A stretch of 64,000 nt of DNA from Pempheris klunzingeri (Eukaryota > Chordata > Actinopteri > Acropomatiformes > Pempheridae). Positions 23,587-35,450 of the stretch are shown here, in pieces. Where the stretch lies: positions 2,068,874 through 2,132,873 of the forward strand of contig NC_092014.1 of assembly GCF_042242105.1 (NCBI RefSeq), in the 5' to 3' direction. Under the pieces are notes generated by a model that made no database searches, was not told the DNA's origin, and worked only from the letters and a program-made list of their open reading frames with translations. Each line of letters opens with the position of its first letter. Within the stretch, counting starts at the first letter, position 1. A program made the position numbers and the translations under genes.

Positions 23587-24804
23587 TCACTGGCAGTCCA
23601 GCTCTGGATGGACGATCCACGGCCAGATCATTAGCATCTCCTGAGGCGTCCGGCTGTGGACCAGCATCAGGCTCCTGTAGATGCAGGGGTTGTACCTGTA
23701 CTTCTCCTCGATGTCAAAAGTCCTGAAGCCGCTGTGCTTGGCGGGAACCAGGCCCAGCTTTTTCAGACACATCCCCGTGTAGACGTCATCAATGGGATAC
23801 AAGACGACCTGCTGAGATACGTTGTGCAGGCGTAACGCCAACTCCCCCGAGTACAGATACCCTCCTCCTCCTGCGTAAGGCGGGTACAGCCCCACGAACA
23901 CACTCTCTGGGATAAAGTACTTGAGTTTCCCGTCTCTGTGCGGACCGGCATTACTGATGACGTCTCCTATGAACAAGTCCTTGGCCTTGTTCTCCGACAG
24001 GCCCTCAAGGAGGTCAATAATTCGTAAGGTGTTGACGAAGACATCGTCGTCACCCTTGAGGATAAACTGGGCGTGGGGGCAGTTTTGGCTGAACCACTCC
24101 AGGAAGAGGACCTCTTTCAGCGTGAGGTTGAAGAAGGTGTCCCTGTAGTCCCACTGGAGGAGGTCTTTGTGAAGCTCCGCCTCGTGGCCCAGCATACCCA
24201 GCAGGTCCGGGTAGTGGTCCACCGACAAGGTGTTACCAAGCAGGAACACCGTCGCCACAGTCCGATTGGCTAAGACGCCCGCCCGTCCCCATGTTTGACG
24301 AATGGCCTGCCGCCGGTCGAAGTGTGGGATGAGCGACTTGACAGCCAGCAGCAGGAAGGGCTTCTCGTCGCACACGTGGGGCTGGTTTATCAGCACGGGG
24401 TACGTCCTGCAGCGCATGTGCAGAAGGAAATCCTGGAAGCGCCGCGGCAGGGAGTTATAGTCTGAGATCTGTGTGCGGACTCTGTAGTCTGGGTCACAGG
24501 GGTTGGGAGGCCCGGTGTCGTTCAGCCAGTCCGGCAGCTCAGCGTCACCGGAGACCACGGAGTTGACTATGGGGTTGCTCACGAAGTCCAGGCGCTGCTG
24601 CTCTCTGTTCCAGAAGGATTTGCTCAGAACCCGCTGGTGCCAGAACCTCATGGATGGGATCTGAACCTTGTGCCGGCCACGTTTGTCACGCCTGAGGTTC
24701 CACGACAGGCCCATCAGGACGCAGACGAAGATGTTGAGCGTCATCATCACGCAGAGCACGCTCACTTTTCTGCGGGCCGCAGGCATGCTGCTTCCCCTCT
24801 GCAT
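23587..24804 (-). CDS. b3gnt2: UDP-GlcNAc:beta-Gal beta-1,3-N-acetylglucosaminyltransferase 2-like
   Basis: This 405-residue protein has an intronless coding region, as in the vertebrate B3GNT2 family (human about 397 aa). It is a Golgi type II enzyme that adds beta-1,3-GlcNAc to galactose and builds polylactosamine chains. A single N-terminal membrane anchor covers about residues 14-34. The GT31 motifs RRQAIRQTWG, YRDTFFNLTLKE, the metal-binding KGDDDVFVN, LFIGDVISNAGPHRD, PPYAGGGGYLYSG and IDDVYTGMC are all intact, with several N-glycosylation sites. The start at 24804 follows an acceptor AG immediately. A second Met lies at residue 7 and either could be used. It is downstream of commd1 in the same orientation, matching human COMMD1-B3GNT2. 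Fish have more than one b3gnt2 copy, so the a/b assignment is left open. Confidence 0.94.
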   Translation of the reverse strand: MQRGSSMPAARRKVSVLCVMMTLNIFVCVLMGLSWNLRRDKRGRHKVQIPSMRFWHQRVLSKSFWNREQQRLDFVSNPIVNSVVSGDAELPDWLNDTGPPNPCDPDYRVRTQISDYNSLPRRFQDFLLHMRCRTYPVLINQPHVCDEKPFLLLAVKSLIPHFDRRQAIRQTWGRAGVLANRTVATVFLLGNTLSVDHYPDLLGMLGHEAELHKDLLQWDYRDTFFNLTLKEVLFLEWFSQNCPHAQFILKGDDDVFVNTLRIIDLLEGLSENKAKDLFIGDVISNAGPHRDGKLKYFIPESVFVGLYPPYAGGGGYLYSGELALRLHNVSQQVVLYPIDDVYTGMCLKKLGLVPAKHSGFRTFDIEEKYRYNPCIYRSLMLVHSRTPQEMLMIWPWIVHPELDCQ

Positions 24805-24887
24805 CTACACGACGGACGACAAAAGAAGTAAATCACAGAGAAACAGGCTCAAATCTGCAGTGTGAAGGCCTCGGCAGGCGGACTTAC

Positions 24888-24960
24888 AGCAAAGCCAGGA
24901 TACAGAGGGGCATTTGGAAACATAGAGGCAGGTAGGAGGACCACGGGCCACAAGAATCTG
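24888..24960 (-). other. Probable 5' UTR exon of b3gnt2
   Basis: A GCT|GTAAGT donor sits at 24888 and pairs with the acceptor directly before the b3gnt2 start codon (cgtgtag|ATG), giving an 80-bp intron. The upstream limit is not determined. A more distant first exon is also possible. Confidence 0.4.
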
Positions 24961-24999
24961 GTTCAACAGGAAGCCTGATTTCTCCCCCGTTTGGTTTCA

Positions 25000-25210
25000 G
25001 AGCTCAGACCGGCTGCACACAAGGCCGCATTTTTATCTCTAATCCTGCAAGAATGGGCCCGTGAACATTTTTTTCCCCTCCTTCCTCCTCCCTCCTCCCT
25101 CCTCCTCCTCCTCCTCCTTCAGCAGCAACAGACAGGAATCACACTTTTCCAATTCAGCCACGCACATGACGCCAGTTTACTGCCAGCAATCTTTGTCATG
25201 GTTACCTCGC

Positions 25211-25241
<31 letters not shown>

Positions 25242-26380
25242 TTATATATATATATATATATATATAATAAGCGTGCTTAGCGTGCTTTTACAACATGAGG
25301 TCGAGGTTAGTTTTCCTTAAAAACATGTAGAAAATGTGGACATGAACAGATTTACCACCTGATGTCACTGTTGTCTGTGTTGGTTTGATGAGGCGAGACG
25401 ATATTCAGATAACAATATCCCATATCACACGTTTGGATGTTTATTTCTAACTGCAGATTGTTGACAGTTTTTCTCAAAATGAGTTCAGCAGCACTTTCAC
25501 ACATCCTGAACTCTACAGTTTACAGTGATAAAAAAAGATATTAAAGACATTAAAGCTATTTAAAAGATATTTAAAGAAAAAAATTAATCTGAACCCGGCT
25601 TTATCCACTATTTACATTTCTATTTACTTCTGCAAAATAATGCATATCTAATTAAATGACGCCTCATTCCTTTCTGTGACTAAACCTACTGCAGTCTGAC
25701 TTTGGAGCCCTGCAGTAAATCGTCCCTTCATGAGTTCACAGAGGCGTTGATTCAGTGGGGTGAGGATGTGAACAGGGTGGATCATTTCTCTGTATGTTAC
25801 CTGCGACCGGTGTGGAGGTGATGGGTCTGTGGGGGGGTCTGGTGGAGACCCAGGCCTCTCGGGGCCTCATACAGTGTGGGCGAGCTGCAGGGCAGAGCGG
25901 GGCGTCCCAGAGAAGAACCAGATTGTCGTTTCCGCATCCATCTGGAGTTTGAACACAATAACATGTTTACCAGGACTGAAGCACTAATGAGACAGAACAA
26001 CACCTGACAGCAAGATGTCAGAGGGGCAATAAACAAATCTACATTCACCATAAAGCCCGACCCTGTGTACAGAGAGACTGCTGCTGCAGCAAATCCCGTC
26101 CTCCTGTCTTGACTTGCAGTATTTGTGTAGAGAGTCATTGTTTTCAGATGTTTCTACTGACAGGTGCTGAAAGGAGAAAGACTCCTGAGGGCTGTTGTGT
26201 TTCCTTCGGTGGGAACACACTGATCGCTGTAGTTAACGACTCTGGAGAGCTCAGAAAGTGCTTTGGGTCACGGAGAGTTAAAGAGAGAGAAATGAGTTGC
26301 TCATTTTCTTATGTACACACCGATAAACGGCCCCTGTCACTAACTCCCTCCATCTATTTAAGTGTTGGCGTATATCAGGT
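25000..26380. other. Intergenic stretch upstream of b3gnt2
   Basis: No gene is seen. It contains a pyrimidine-rich CTC run (25080-25120) and a CA/TA microsatellite at 25213-25266. The remainder is AT-rich unique-looking sequence. Confidence 0.5.
25213..25266. repeat. (CA)n(TA)n microsatellite
   Basis: A CA run passes into TATATA after a short cata-ttta junction. Confidence 0.95.
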
Positions 26381-27250
26381 AGTGGTTAAACCAGAAGGAT
26401 CTTCCAGGTCTCTCTCTGTAGGGATCCTTTCCATGATGCTGTCACACACTTAGAATAACACTCTGAGCCTGTCAGTGGATCAAACAAGCTCTTTTAGTGG
26501 ACCTACTGCATTATATCACTCTGTTCAAAACAACCAGACTCCATAGGCATCATTTTACCTCACCAAACCCAGATGTTGCTGGTCTCCTGTTGCCTCGATC
26601 AATTACTTTGTTTGTGTTATTATATGGATATTGGAGTTTTAAATGGTTAGTTCAGATTAAACACAATATTTGTGTAACACACAGTAACACAAACAGACTA
26701 ACTGACAGAGGCAGCGATAGACCAGAAACATCTGAGGTTTGCGCTGTAAAATCCCTGTTTTAGTGAATGTAGTCTGGTGTGTGTGCTGTTTGTGGTTAAA
26801 CCAAAAGGATCTTCCAGGTCTCTCTCTGTAGGGATCCTTTCCATGATGCTGTCACACACTTCTTTGCTCATTTCAAAGCCACCAGACTCCATTGAGAAAA
26901 ACACAAATTTTACCTCACAGAACACAAGACTTTGCTGTGATGATGCTGCCTTTATCAATTAAATCAATTAGCTAATACATTAGTTTGGATCAGAACTAAC
27001 CATTCTCTCTCTCTCAAACTCTCAAATCACACAGTAAGTGTAAAATACCTGATCAAGGCAGCAGTAGACTCCGTTGCAACTCCTGTGTCCTGTTCTCTAA
27101 AATCCCTGTTTTAGTGAATGTAGTCTGGTGTGTGTGCAGAGAGCGATATAACGGCTGTTTGTGGTTAAACCAAAAGGATCTTCCAGGTCTCTCTCTGTAG
27201 GTCTCTCTCCTTTCCATAATGCTGTCACACACTTAGAATAACAATCAACA
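26380..27250 (+). repeat. Fold-back repeat family, clustered copies 5 and 6
   Basis: The block ggatcttccaggtctctctc recurs three times (near 26395, 26808 and 27176) with the intervening ccagactccat and cagatgttgctggtctcct segments, showing nested or head-to-tail copies of the family. The last copy carries a small duplication of ctctctgtaggtctctctcc. Confidence 0.75.
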
Positions 27251-30100
27251 ATCTTTTTGCCCTTATCAATCATTTTGAACCCAAAATATGTAACAGAATA
27301 GCAGAGATATCATTTGAGAGATGACACATCGCTGCAAGGCAACATGATGATCTGCTGAAATATTAAAAGAGGTCAAGGTCAGCTGTAACACTATTCACAC
27401 CCTTTTAGAAACAACGAGCCACTTGAAGGCTGACACTAAAAGAAGATCTTCGTGTCTTCTTCATGTGCAGATAGTTGACACCACCTAGTTCACACCCACG
27501 CTGCTTCGCTCAGATAGCATTTGTAGCCAGATCAGTTTGAAGCCCTGTGGTATAAACTTCTCGCTCAGGTGTTCAGACGGCAGAGTTACAGTCATTTCAT
27601 TTTAACTTAAGCCAGCGCTGACCTGGCCATCCCTCCTCGCTGATTCCCTTTTAATTGCTTCTGCTGGGGCCTTATCAGCCCCACACTCGTCCCACTCTCT
27701 GTGCATTGTGTGCAGTTCTTCTAAGCTGTAACACTATCTGGGCTCAGCTATGCCACCTGCTAAAAACAATGAATTTCTGTTTGCACAATTTAAGGCTGCA
27801 AATCAGTCTGCTTCAGTCCTTCTTTGCTCTGAGGATTCAAAGGATTCAAAGTAAAAGTACTAATACTACACTGTAAAATACTCATGCAATACAAGCATTA
27901 AAAAGTTATTCATGAAGTAAAAGTAGTGCTAGTAGTAGACTGCTATATATTCTTTAGTCATTGGATGATTATTGCTGGTGCATTCATCTAAAAGCAGGGT
28001 TTCACCGTCGTAAAAGACTCAACAAATATGAAACGGGTTGAAGATTAGAAAGGTATTATTGTACAATAACAAGAAACAAACATCGTTCACGAGGAACCTG
28101 AAGTCAGAGGAAAAGCATCTTTTAAGGCCAAACCACCAAAACGATCCCAGATGATAAACCGCGGTTTATCGTCGGCATAGAAACTCACGAGGCGGAGCTC
28201 ATTTAGCATCAGACTGCAGCTGATGATTGTTTTTCTCCATCAATCCACTGATTGGTTTGTAAAGAGGCACATGATAAAGAAATAAATCTAAATAAAGACA
28301 ATAAACACACCCATCTGTCTAACTGTACAACATGTGCAGCTGTGTTTTTTTCTTTTTGAACTTTTATCTGCTGTGTTTGCACTGGGTGTGTGTGTGCGTG
28401 CTGTTACAGCCTCTCTATCAGTACTGAGATTAACTCCACCAGCTCAGCCGCGTGGTGATAAAAGAAAGTCAACGTGACTTGAGAAATGGCGTCACAATGA
28501 CCCCGAAGTGGCCCCTTCACGGCGTTTGTTGTGTCCAGCAGCTCGACGTTATTGAAGCACTTAAATAAATAAAAATGAAATAATTTAAACAGGAAAAAGC
28601 AGCAAATGTTCACTTCTGAGAAGCGGAAATGTCTTTAAAAGACAAATGACTTAAAAGGATTATCAGAATAACACATTTATGTTTTCCTGCAGAACAAATG
28701 AGGAGAAAAAGTACAGCGCAGGTGCACTTTCCTATATTTTCATCTTCATCATCATTTTTCATCTTCACCTCAGAGATCGTTTCTGTTGGACGACGATGAA
28801 GATGTTTCATATTTACTTCCAGTCCTGTCCTGTCATCATTAAATCATTATTCGAAGTGTGACATGAAGCTCACAGTGAAGTGTCACTTCATGTTTTTAAC
28901 AAATCAAGAGTTTGTTAAGTCTTCTTCTCAGCCTTTCGGTTTCCATTAAAACTTGTAATTAAATATAACTAGAAAATGTGCTGCCTGTTGTAACTGTAAT
29001 TCATGGTTTAAGCTTCCCTGATTAGAGAGCTGGGAGTTCCTACTGCCTGTGAATGCACCATGCGCGTGTCACTCAGCTGTCAGGTTGCCATGGTGATGGT
29101 GCCTTCTGAGTCACTCAGCTCTCTTTTCAATGAGATTTCAGCTGTGACACACCTGTGAAAATCCAGGTTTTAGCTAAAAACAGTAACCGTCACAGCTGTA
29201 ATGTGTCGACCTGTGGAGAGAAGAGACTCTGCTGAACACGTACGTGTAGTTTGATGTCTCTAACTTCTAATTTAAGAGCGCTGGAGCGGGTTAGAAAAGT
29301 GTTTGTTTCTGCCTCCCTCCTGAAGTTTGCGCTCTCAGTTAGCATGGCCGTCAATGAGGCAGTTGGTTGGCACCCCTGTCGCTCCGAGGCCGATGGAGGC
29401 AGCTGTGCACATTTTTTTTGTTTCCATGGCCACATCACTGCGACAGGCACGATTTTTCCTACGTTTTGATGCATAAACGGCGAGTGTGAGTGACACGCTG
29501 TGGGTGTGAGAGCGAGAAAAAGACCAAAATGTTCAGACGTTTTTTCTGCTCCTCTGCACTCTAGCGATGACATCACCCACTCTAGGCAGCGCAATACACA
29601 CCCATTATAAAATCTGAGAAGGAGGGAAAACGGCGTAAAACTAAAACTGCGATATCGTCAAAACCGTAAAAGATATCAAATGAATTACGAATTATGTGGA
29701 AACAGCTGAAGGTCTTGTGGCCTGTATAAAAGTTGAATGGAGTCTTTAGCTGAAAGTATGAGGAAGCTATAACCTTTCAAAGTGGAGGAAGTTGAAGGAG
29801 GATTTGAACGTTCAGCCCATAGACTTCAATGTTAAAAAAAAAAAAAGCTGAAAAAAGCTGAATATTTTAAAAAGTTTAAAAAAGCTGAAATGTGAAAAAT
29901 CACAGTCGGCATGTCCTCAACGAGCTGAACATTTTGATGTTTGAATGGTTTCTGTAGCTGAAAGTATGAAGGAGTTAAATGCCGAAAAACGTACAGAAGT
30001 AGTCAGAATAATAAAGAGGAGGATAACAACAGCTCAGCCAACATCCGGGGCCAACGGCCGGAAGTCAGACTGAACTTTCCTTTAAGTTCTCTGATTTTAG
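27251..30100. other. Intergenic stretch
   Basis: No gene is recognised. 27480-27850 is repeat-poor with homeodomain-like TTTTAATTGC and GATA-like CTTATCAG motifs and may be a conserved enhancer. 28153-28170 is a perfect 18-bp palindrome, GATAAACCGCGGTTTATC. 29150-30060 resembles a degraded dispersed fish repeat (repeated aagctgaa motifs and an A13 run at 29833), unclassified. Confidence 0.4.
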
Positions 30101-30159
30101 ATCGATTTTAGTTTTCTATGGTGTTAAAAGAAAAAGAAAGCCGTGTAAAGGTAGGTAAA

Positions 30160-30660
30160 CACACACCTGTCACACACCGCCTCCAAAGCGTCCCGACACA
30201 GGCTGCGGCTCTCCTCCTCCTCCTCAGCTGGGGCGCGCGGATCCTCTTTAAAGCGCGAGCTCCGTGGAGCCCGAGTGCATGCTGGTCTATCCCCGAAGCT
30301 CCGACAGGAAGAGAAAAGTCAAACCTGCTGCTCACCGAGGGGGAGGGGAGGGGAGGGGGGGAGGTGAGGGAGGGGAAAGGAGGAGGGGAGGAAGGTGAGG
30401 TGATGAGGGAGGTGAGGTGAGGAGGGAGGAGGGGGAGGAAGGTGCCGGACATGTGCGCGCAGTGCATGCTGGGCGATCCCCAAAACCTCCGACAGAAGGA
30501 GAAGAGTCAAACCTGCTGCTCACCGACGGGGAGGAGGGGGAGGAAGGTGAGGAGGGGGAGGAAGGTGAGGAAGGAGGTGAGGAGGGAAGGTGAGGGAGGT
30601 GCCGGACATGTGCTCGCAGTGACTCCTCCCCCCTCCGGACCCAGACAGCAGGAGAAGCAG
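30160..30660. repeat. GC-rich block with diverged tandem copies and G-rich runs
   Basis: A segment with gtgcatgctgg, atcccc, ctccgacag and gtcaaacctgctgctcaccg occurs at about 30272-30340 and again at 30461-30530, each followed by variable (GGGGAGG)n/(GGAGGAAGGTGA)n expansions. A third partial copy begins near 30605. It is CpG-richer than its surroundings and could be a promoter region, perhaps an upstream b3gnt2 first exon on the minus strand; no exon could be proven. Confidence 0.5.
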
Positions 30661-30819
30661 CCATGTTTTCACCTCTGTGTCCTTTTTGGGGAAAAAAAAG
30701 AAAAGTATTTTAGTTGCAGGCTGCAGGCTTCCTAACTCACACTGTTTCCTCCTCTTTTTTTTAAATTAACCTCTTTAATTAATGATACAGAAGTTAATAC
30801 AAAAAGATACAACTTTTTA

Positions 30820-31140
30820 TTGATCAGAATCAGAATTCTTTTATTGTCATTGTGCAAAGAAGCACAGTGAAATTGAAATAAAAAACAGCAGCTCTCATGA
30901 ACAGTGCAAACAACGGAAGGTGCAAAATACAGAATAGTGCAAAAGAACGACGGAATAAACTTTAGTGCAAAAACTGTACCGGGGGGGTTTAACATTGGAT
31001 TTTTGAAGAATAAAAAAGATATGTACAAAGAATATATAAAAAAATATATACAAAAATATAAATAGGTGGCACATTTCTTTGGTTGGTTGTCTTGTCTGAT
31101 CCCTCAGTGGGGAAAGTTTGCCGTTACTGCAGCTCAAGGG
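30820..31140 (-). mobile_element. Short retroelement fragment
   Basis: The motif tcagaattcttttattgtca and the following aaagaagcacagtgaaattg are typical of the ends of a common fish retroelement in reverse orientation. The 5' part is unclear and the family is not assigned. Confidence 0.45.
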
Positions 31141-31800
31141 GACGGACAAGACAAGAAATAGAAAATTAAATACACATAATATATACAGAAAAAACCCTCA
31201 TATACACAAAGAAACATTATATACACAGAATAATAATAAAGAAACAACAGCAGGGTGGCTGCTCCTTAAAGCTGCACTTAAAGTTGATGTGTTCCAAACA
31301 GGGACACGTAAGAAACGTCATGTACGGCAGACTGACTCAGCTGTGGCGGGTCAGACCCCCCCCTGCAAACCCTGGGACACTTTGGTGCAGCGTGGATCAA
31401 TACAGCACCAACACTTATTGTGCAGCAGGTAAGCTGGTGCCTTCGTGGTCCCCGAGACCATAAGTCCTGGGTCCAGAGGCACTTTGTAGTCCAGCAGCCG
31501 GTGTGGGACAGAGGGGCGTCCTGCACTCTTATTATGGTCTCCTCTCGCTCTTCATCACCTGACGGTTGGCCAGGAAGCTGGAGCTGCAGCATGGTCTTCA
31601 TCGGTAGAGCAGAGGGGGCAGTGAAGTGATGATGGATCCATCAACAGTTAGCACCGTGTGCTCATGTTTCTTGTCATTGCAAATGATCACAACACAGTTT
31701 TGGTTTAAGAATGTTTATTTTTCTTGATTTACATTATGATATCAGTTTCCAATTTGAGTGCACACATTTTAGTCAACATTTATCATAAGTTTATCAAGCC
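31141..31800. other. Unassigned intergenic stretch
   Basis: Nothing is recognised except short open frames without domains. Confidence 0.4.
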
Positions 31801-31803
31801 AGT

Positions 31804-31807
<4 letters not shown>

Positions 31808-31868
<61 letters not shown>

Positions 31869-31872
31869 TATA
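31808..31872. repeat. (TA)n microsatellite
   Basis: Over 55 bp of nearly pure TA. Confidence 0.97.
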
Positions 31873-32079
31873 TTATATTTTTTCCTATGATAGAGTTAAG
31901 TTATATCTGTCTTGTTGGGTTTCCTTTTTAATTTATTTTATTACTGTGCCTATCCTTGTACACGTATAGAAACAGCTGTAAACAAAAAAAAGGAAAATTG
32001 AAGAATTGTGAATATTAATGTATAAACTGTTGAATTTGAAATAAAAACTAAGTCAAAAAAAAAAAAGAAAAAAAAAAGG

Positions 32080-32566
32080 GGGAGGCTTTTATGCTGGAAT
32101 GAGGAAATGGACTGTCTCAACTCCCAGTGCTGGGCAGGGGTGCTCGGAGTTGCAGAATTTTCTCATAACATGTTGTATTACGTAGTGTCTAGTGTTCCTT
32201 TGGGTTTTGGTTAGTTTAGGTATGTATATTGATATTATTTGTATCATATATTTAAATGGCAGTTGGGTTTATTTTGAGGTGTTAATTGTAAGTTGGAACT
32301 CCCCCCTCGTTTGTCTGTGGGCTAGCCCATGTCTGTATATATATATATACACCCCCCTTTCTTCATGTCATGGATTCAGATTTCTGTTGTATTATGGGTT
32401 TGTTGACCTCAGTTTCTTTAAAGGGCCCTTAGTTAAATATTCAGTTGATACTTTTTCTTGTTTATGTATTTTAATCAGTTTGCAATATTGATTTTCCTTT
32501 TTTGTTTTGGCTAAATAAAGCCTTAATGTTGAAAATGTGCCTTTACTGTTTGGTCCCTGACACACA
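32080..32566 (+). mobile_element. Possible LTR of a degraded retroelement
   Basis: An A/G-only tract ending aaaaaaagggggagg at about 32080 resembles a polypurine tract. About 480 bp follow, beginning near TGCTGGAATG and ending near ccctgacaca, with an internal aataaag 50 bp before the end, the usual place for an LTR poly(A) signal. No internal coding region or second LTR was found, so this is tentative. Confidence 0.3.
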
Positions 32567-33022
32567 GTAACGATGAGAAAACAAAGAATGAATAGGAAGA
32601 AGAACCTGATTCATATTTATGAGCCGTTAAATGTTCCATAGAAACGTGGAGAGCAGCTCCGGCTCCCTCCGCTGAGCTGCAGACGGACAGAAGCAGCACA
32701 ATTACAGCTACAGAGCCCAGACTGATGGAACTGGTGGATGTTTAACCTCTGACCCCTGCAAGCTTCTCATCGTCCAATCTCCGCTTCGTCCCAAAAATAA
32801 CTCTGGTCTGAAATCTGGACGAAGACAGCCGGACGCCGGATTACCGCTGCTGCTGGTCACTTTCAAAATTAAAAATGTTCAAGTGCATTTTATTCCAGTG
32901 TCTGGCTTATAAAGTTTATTGGATTAAAGTATATAATTTTGCTTTAGTGACATCACGTTAACAGAAACAAAGTCAGACCTCTTTTAAATGTTGAAAATCA
33001 AATGACTAATAATTCATATTAA
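32567..33022. other. Unassigned intergenic stretch
   Basis: Nothing is recognised here. Confidence 0.4.
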
Positions 33023-33056
<34 letters not shown>

Positions 33057-33095
33057 TATATATACGAATATATATATATATATATATACACACAC
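33023..33095. repeat. (TA)n-rich microsatellite
   Basis: Interrupted TA runs separated by ttcata and cgaa, ending in cacacaca. Confidence 0.92.
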
Positions 33096-33570
33096 AGTGC
33101 TTAACAAATTTATCAGACCACCTAAAAATGAGAAAACACAAATATTTTAGAAATCTGTCAAAAACTTGTTTCAAATTAAACATTGTATTATTATTTATTA
33201 GGCAAATAACAAACTGGAACAACTAAATAGTCCTTATTCACATGTTTTAACCAGAAATCTTAATATCTAGTTTGACCTCCCTGATTGTTTTCATGGACTT
33301 TTCCACCGTCTCTTTTGTTATTGAGCTCCAAATAGTTCCCAGCTGTTCCCTCAGACTTGCTTTGGATTAAATTTGTGTGTGATCTATTTTTTAATCCAAT
33401 AAATCCCAGATCTGTTCGATAGGATTCAAGTCTGGACTCTGACTTGTTCAGTCCATCAGTTCCTCTACTCCAGATTCTTTTCCATCATTTCAGATCCATC
33501 ACTGTGATTAAAGAGCTGCACATACTGGTGGGTTAACCATCACAGGAACTACAGAATATATAATAATAAT
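33096..33570 (-). mobile_element. Tc1/mariner transposon fragment
   Basis: The left part (cagtgcttaacaaatttatc) is a Tc1-type terminal sequence. On the minus strand, around 33400-33460, translation gives a degraded [11 protein letters not shown], the motif around the last catalytic acid of DD34E transposases. The rest of the transposase and the other end are missing. Confidence 0.7.
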
Positions 33571-35059
33571 GCAGGGTGGAGACGCCGGTGATGAGTGATG
33601 AGATGGTCCGACGTGCTGATCTGATGTCGGAGGTTTTTTTTAATACGAAGCAAATCACAACAAGAACAAGGGAATATTTACACTGAGCAGTTTTTTTTTT
33701 TTAAACATCATTTCTTCCTCTTCCTCAAACACACCCACTAAATTTAACTCCAACTGCAGACAGACAGACAAACGCTGTCCACAACATTAAGGCTCGCGAA
33801 AGTTTTTTTTATTGTTTTAATGGTGGTCAAACAATAAAACTGACGATAGCTGCGATGTTTGAGACGCCGTACAGAGACTCTGAGCTATAAACGAACTGAG
33901 AACATTGATTTGAATCTAAATTGGCACAGATCTGAGCACGAACTGGAGGGCTGGAGGGACCTGAACCACGTACCTGTGGGGTCACACTCACTTAATAGGT
34001 TATTTATGAAGTCTATATCAGTGTGTCGGCCACAGCCACACAAAGACAAGCTAGAAAAATAGTATACATATATCTGTGAACGTTGGCTCTACAATTTATG
34101 CATTTATTGACATTCACCGTCAGGACACTAAAACTAATCTACTGGCCTGGTTAATCAGTTTTAACACAGCGCCTGTGGTGTCAAACTGCAGTCTTTATTC
34201 CCTCACATGTACCTGACACCAGGTGACGTCTTAAAGGAACAGGACACTCTTTTCAGCTGCCTTTAATGATGACGACAACAGGCCAGAATTAGTTGATGCT
34301 TTGAGCTAAATGCTTGTTGCTAACACGCTGTTATTCTGATGATGTCCTGCGGTGGTGTGTGTGTGGTTCTAGGTATCATTTCCCCTGCAGGAATAGTTGT
34401 ATTAGATTTTTTGTAAACATCTGAGTGACTTGCTGACGTTTAGCATGCTTGCATGCTAATGTTAGCGAGGCATGAACAGTATGCTTTGTGCTAAATGCTT
34501 GTTTTACAGTTTTTAATAACATCCTGGCTAGCTGAGCGCTCACCCAGATATGCTAACATTCAGCAGATTTGTGTACTAATGTTAGCTGCGCAATATCACT
34601 ATGATTTGAGCTAAATGCTAACATTAGCTATAGTTAGCTTGTTCACATTCATATTAAAAAACTGAACACAAAGTTTAGCATGTCAGCATGCTAAGATAAA
34701 CATTCATGCAAACGTTAGCATGTATTGCTAGCTTATGTTTGTCATGTGTGAAGCAAACGAGAGGTGATTAACATACAAAGCAAAGCTAACATTTGACTTA
34801 TTTGTGTGAATTTTTATGTGGGCATGTTTTTTTTTCCCACATCAAATAGGACCAAATTAAAACATGAGTGGTTGTACCTTCTGTCCCACTTGCGTCTCAA
34901 ACCCTCAGTTTATGTTCAGTCTGGATAACACTTAAATTACTTTAAAGACAACTTCAGTATTTTTAAACCTGGGCCAAATCTTTATATATTTTGGGATTGG
35001 TCCGGTAGATTTCCTCGGCTGAGAACGGGCAGTGAACGGGCTGTAATGGCTGTAACATG
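33571..35059. other. Intergenic stretch with gctaacattagc-type dispersed repeat
   Basis: 34250-34760 is dense in gctaacattagc/catgctaac motifs, characteristic of an abundant unclassified teleost repeat. No gene is seen. Confidence 0.5.
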
Positions 35060-35450
35060 ATCAGTAAAAAGTGCCTGTTTGATCCACTGACAGGCTCAGA
35101 GTGTTATTCTAAGTGTGTGACAGCATCATGGAAAGGATCCCTACAGAGAGAGACCTGGAAGATCCTTTTGGTTTAACCACAAACAGCACACACACCAGAC
35201 TACATTCACTAAAGCAGGGATTTTATCTTGCAGAACACAGGAGCTGCTGGACTACTGGCAGTTAGTTTGTTTATGGTATTGGACCTGAAATTAGTTCAGG
35301 TCCAATACCATAAACATTTAAAAACACAAAAGTCACACAATAACACAAACAAACTAACGGATCAAAACTCTGATAAACTAGCAACTGCTCTGTAAAATCA
35401 CTATTTTTGTCAATGGAGTCTGGTGGCTTTGAACCAAGCAATAAAACAGC
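35060..35450 (-). repeat. Fold-back repeat family, copy 7, inverse of copy 4
   Basis: This is the reverse complement of 22990-23365 with only a few differences, including the palindrome at 35269-35315. With copy 4 it forms a pair of inverted repeats about 12 kb apart enclosing b3gnt2. Confidence 0.85.
35269..35315. repeat. Perfect palindrome, 21-bp arms, spacer ATTAG
   Basis: Same palindrome as 23102-23148. The element around it is in the opposite orientation, yet the 5-nt spacer reads ATTAG on the plus strand in both places. Confidence 0.93.

Noticed and set aside
26698-26958. 86-codon minus-strand frame with MERIPTERDLEDPFG
   Set aside because: The same peptide arises in other fold-back copies; it is repeat translation without start or splice context.
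29190-29594. 134-codon minus-strand frame as a gene
   Set aside because: The region looks like a degraded dispersed repeat and no domain is recognised.
30108-30664. Proline/serine-rich frames
   Set aside because: Produced by the G-rich expansions; no domain.
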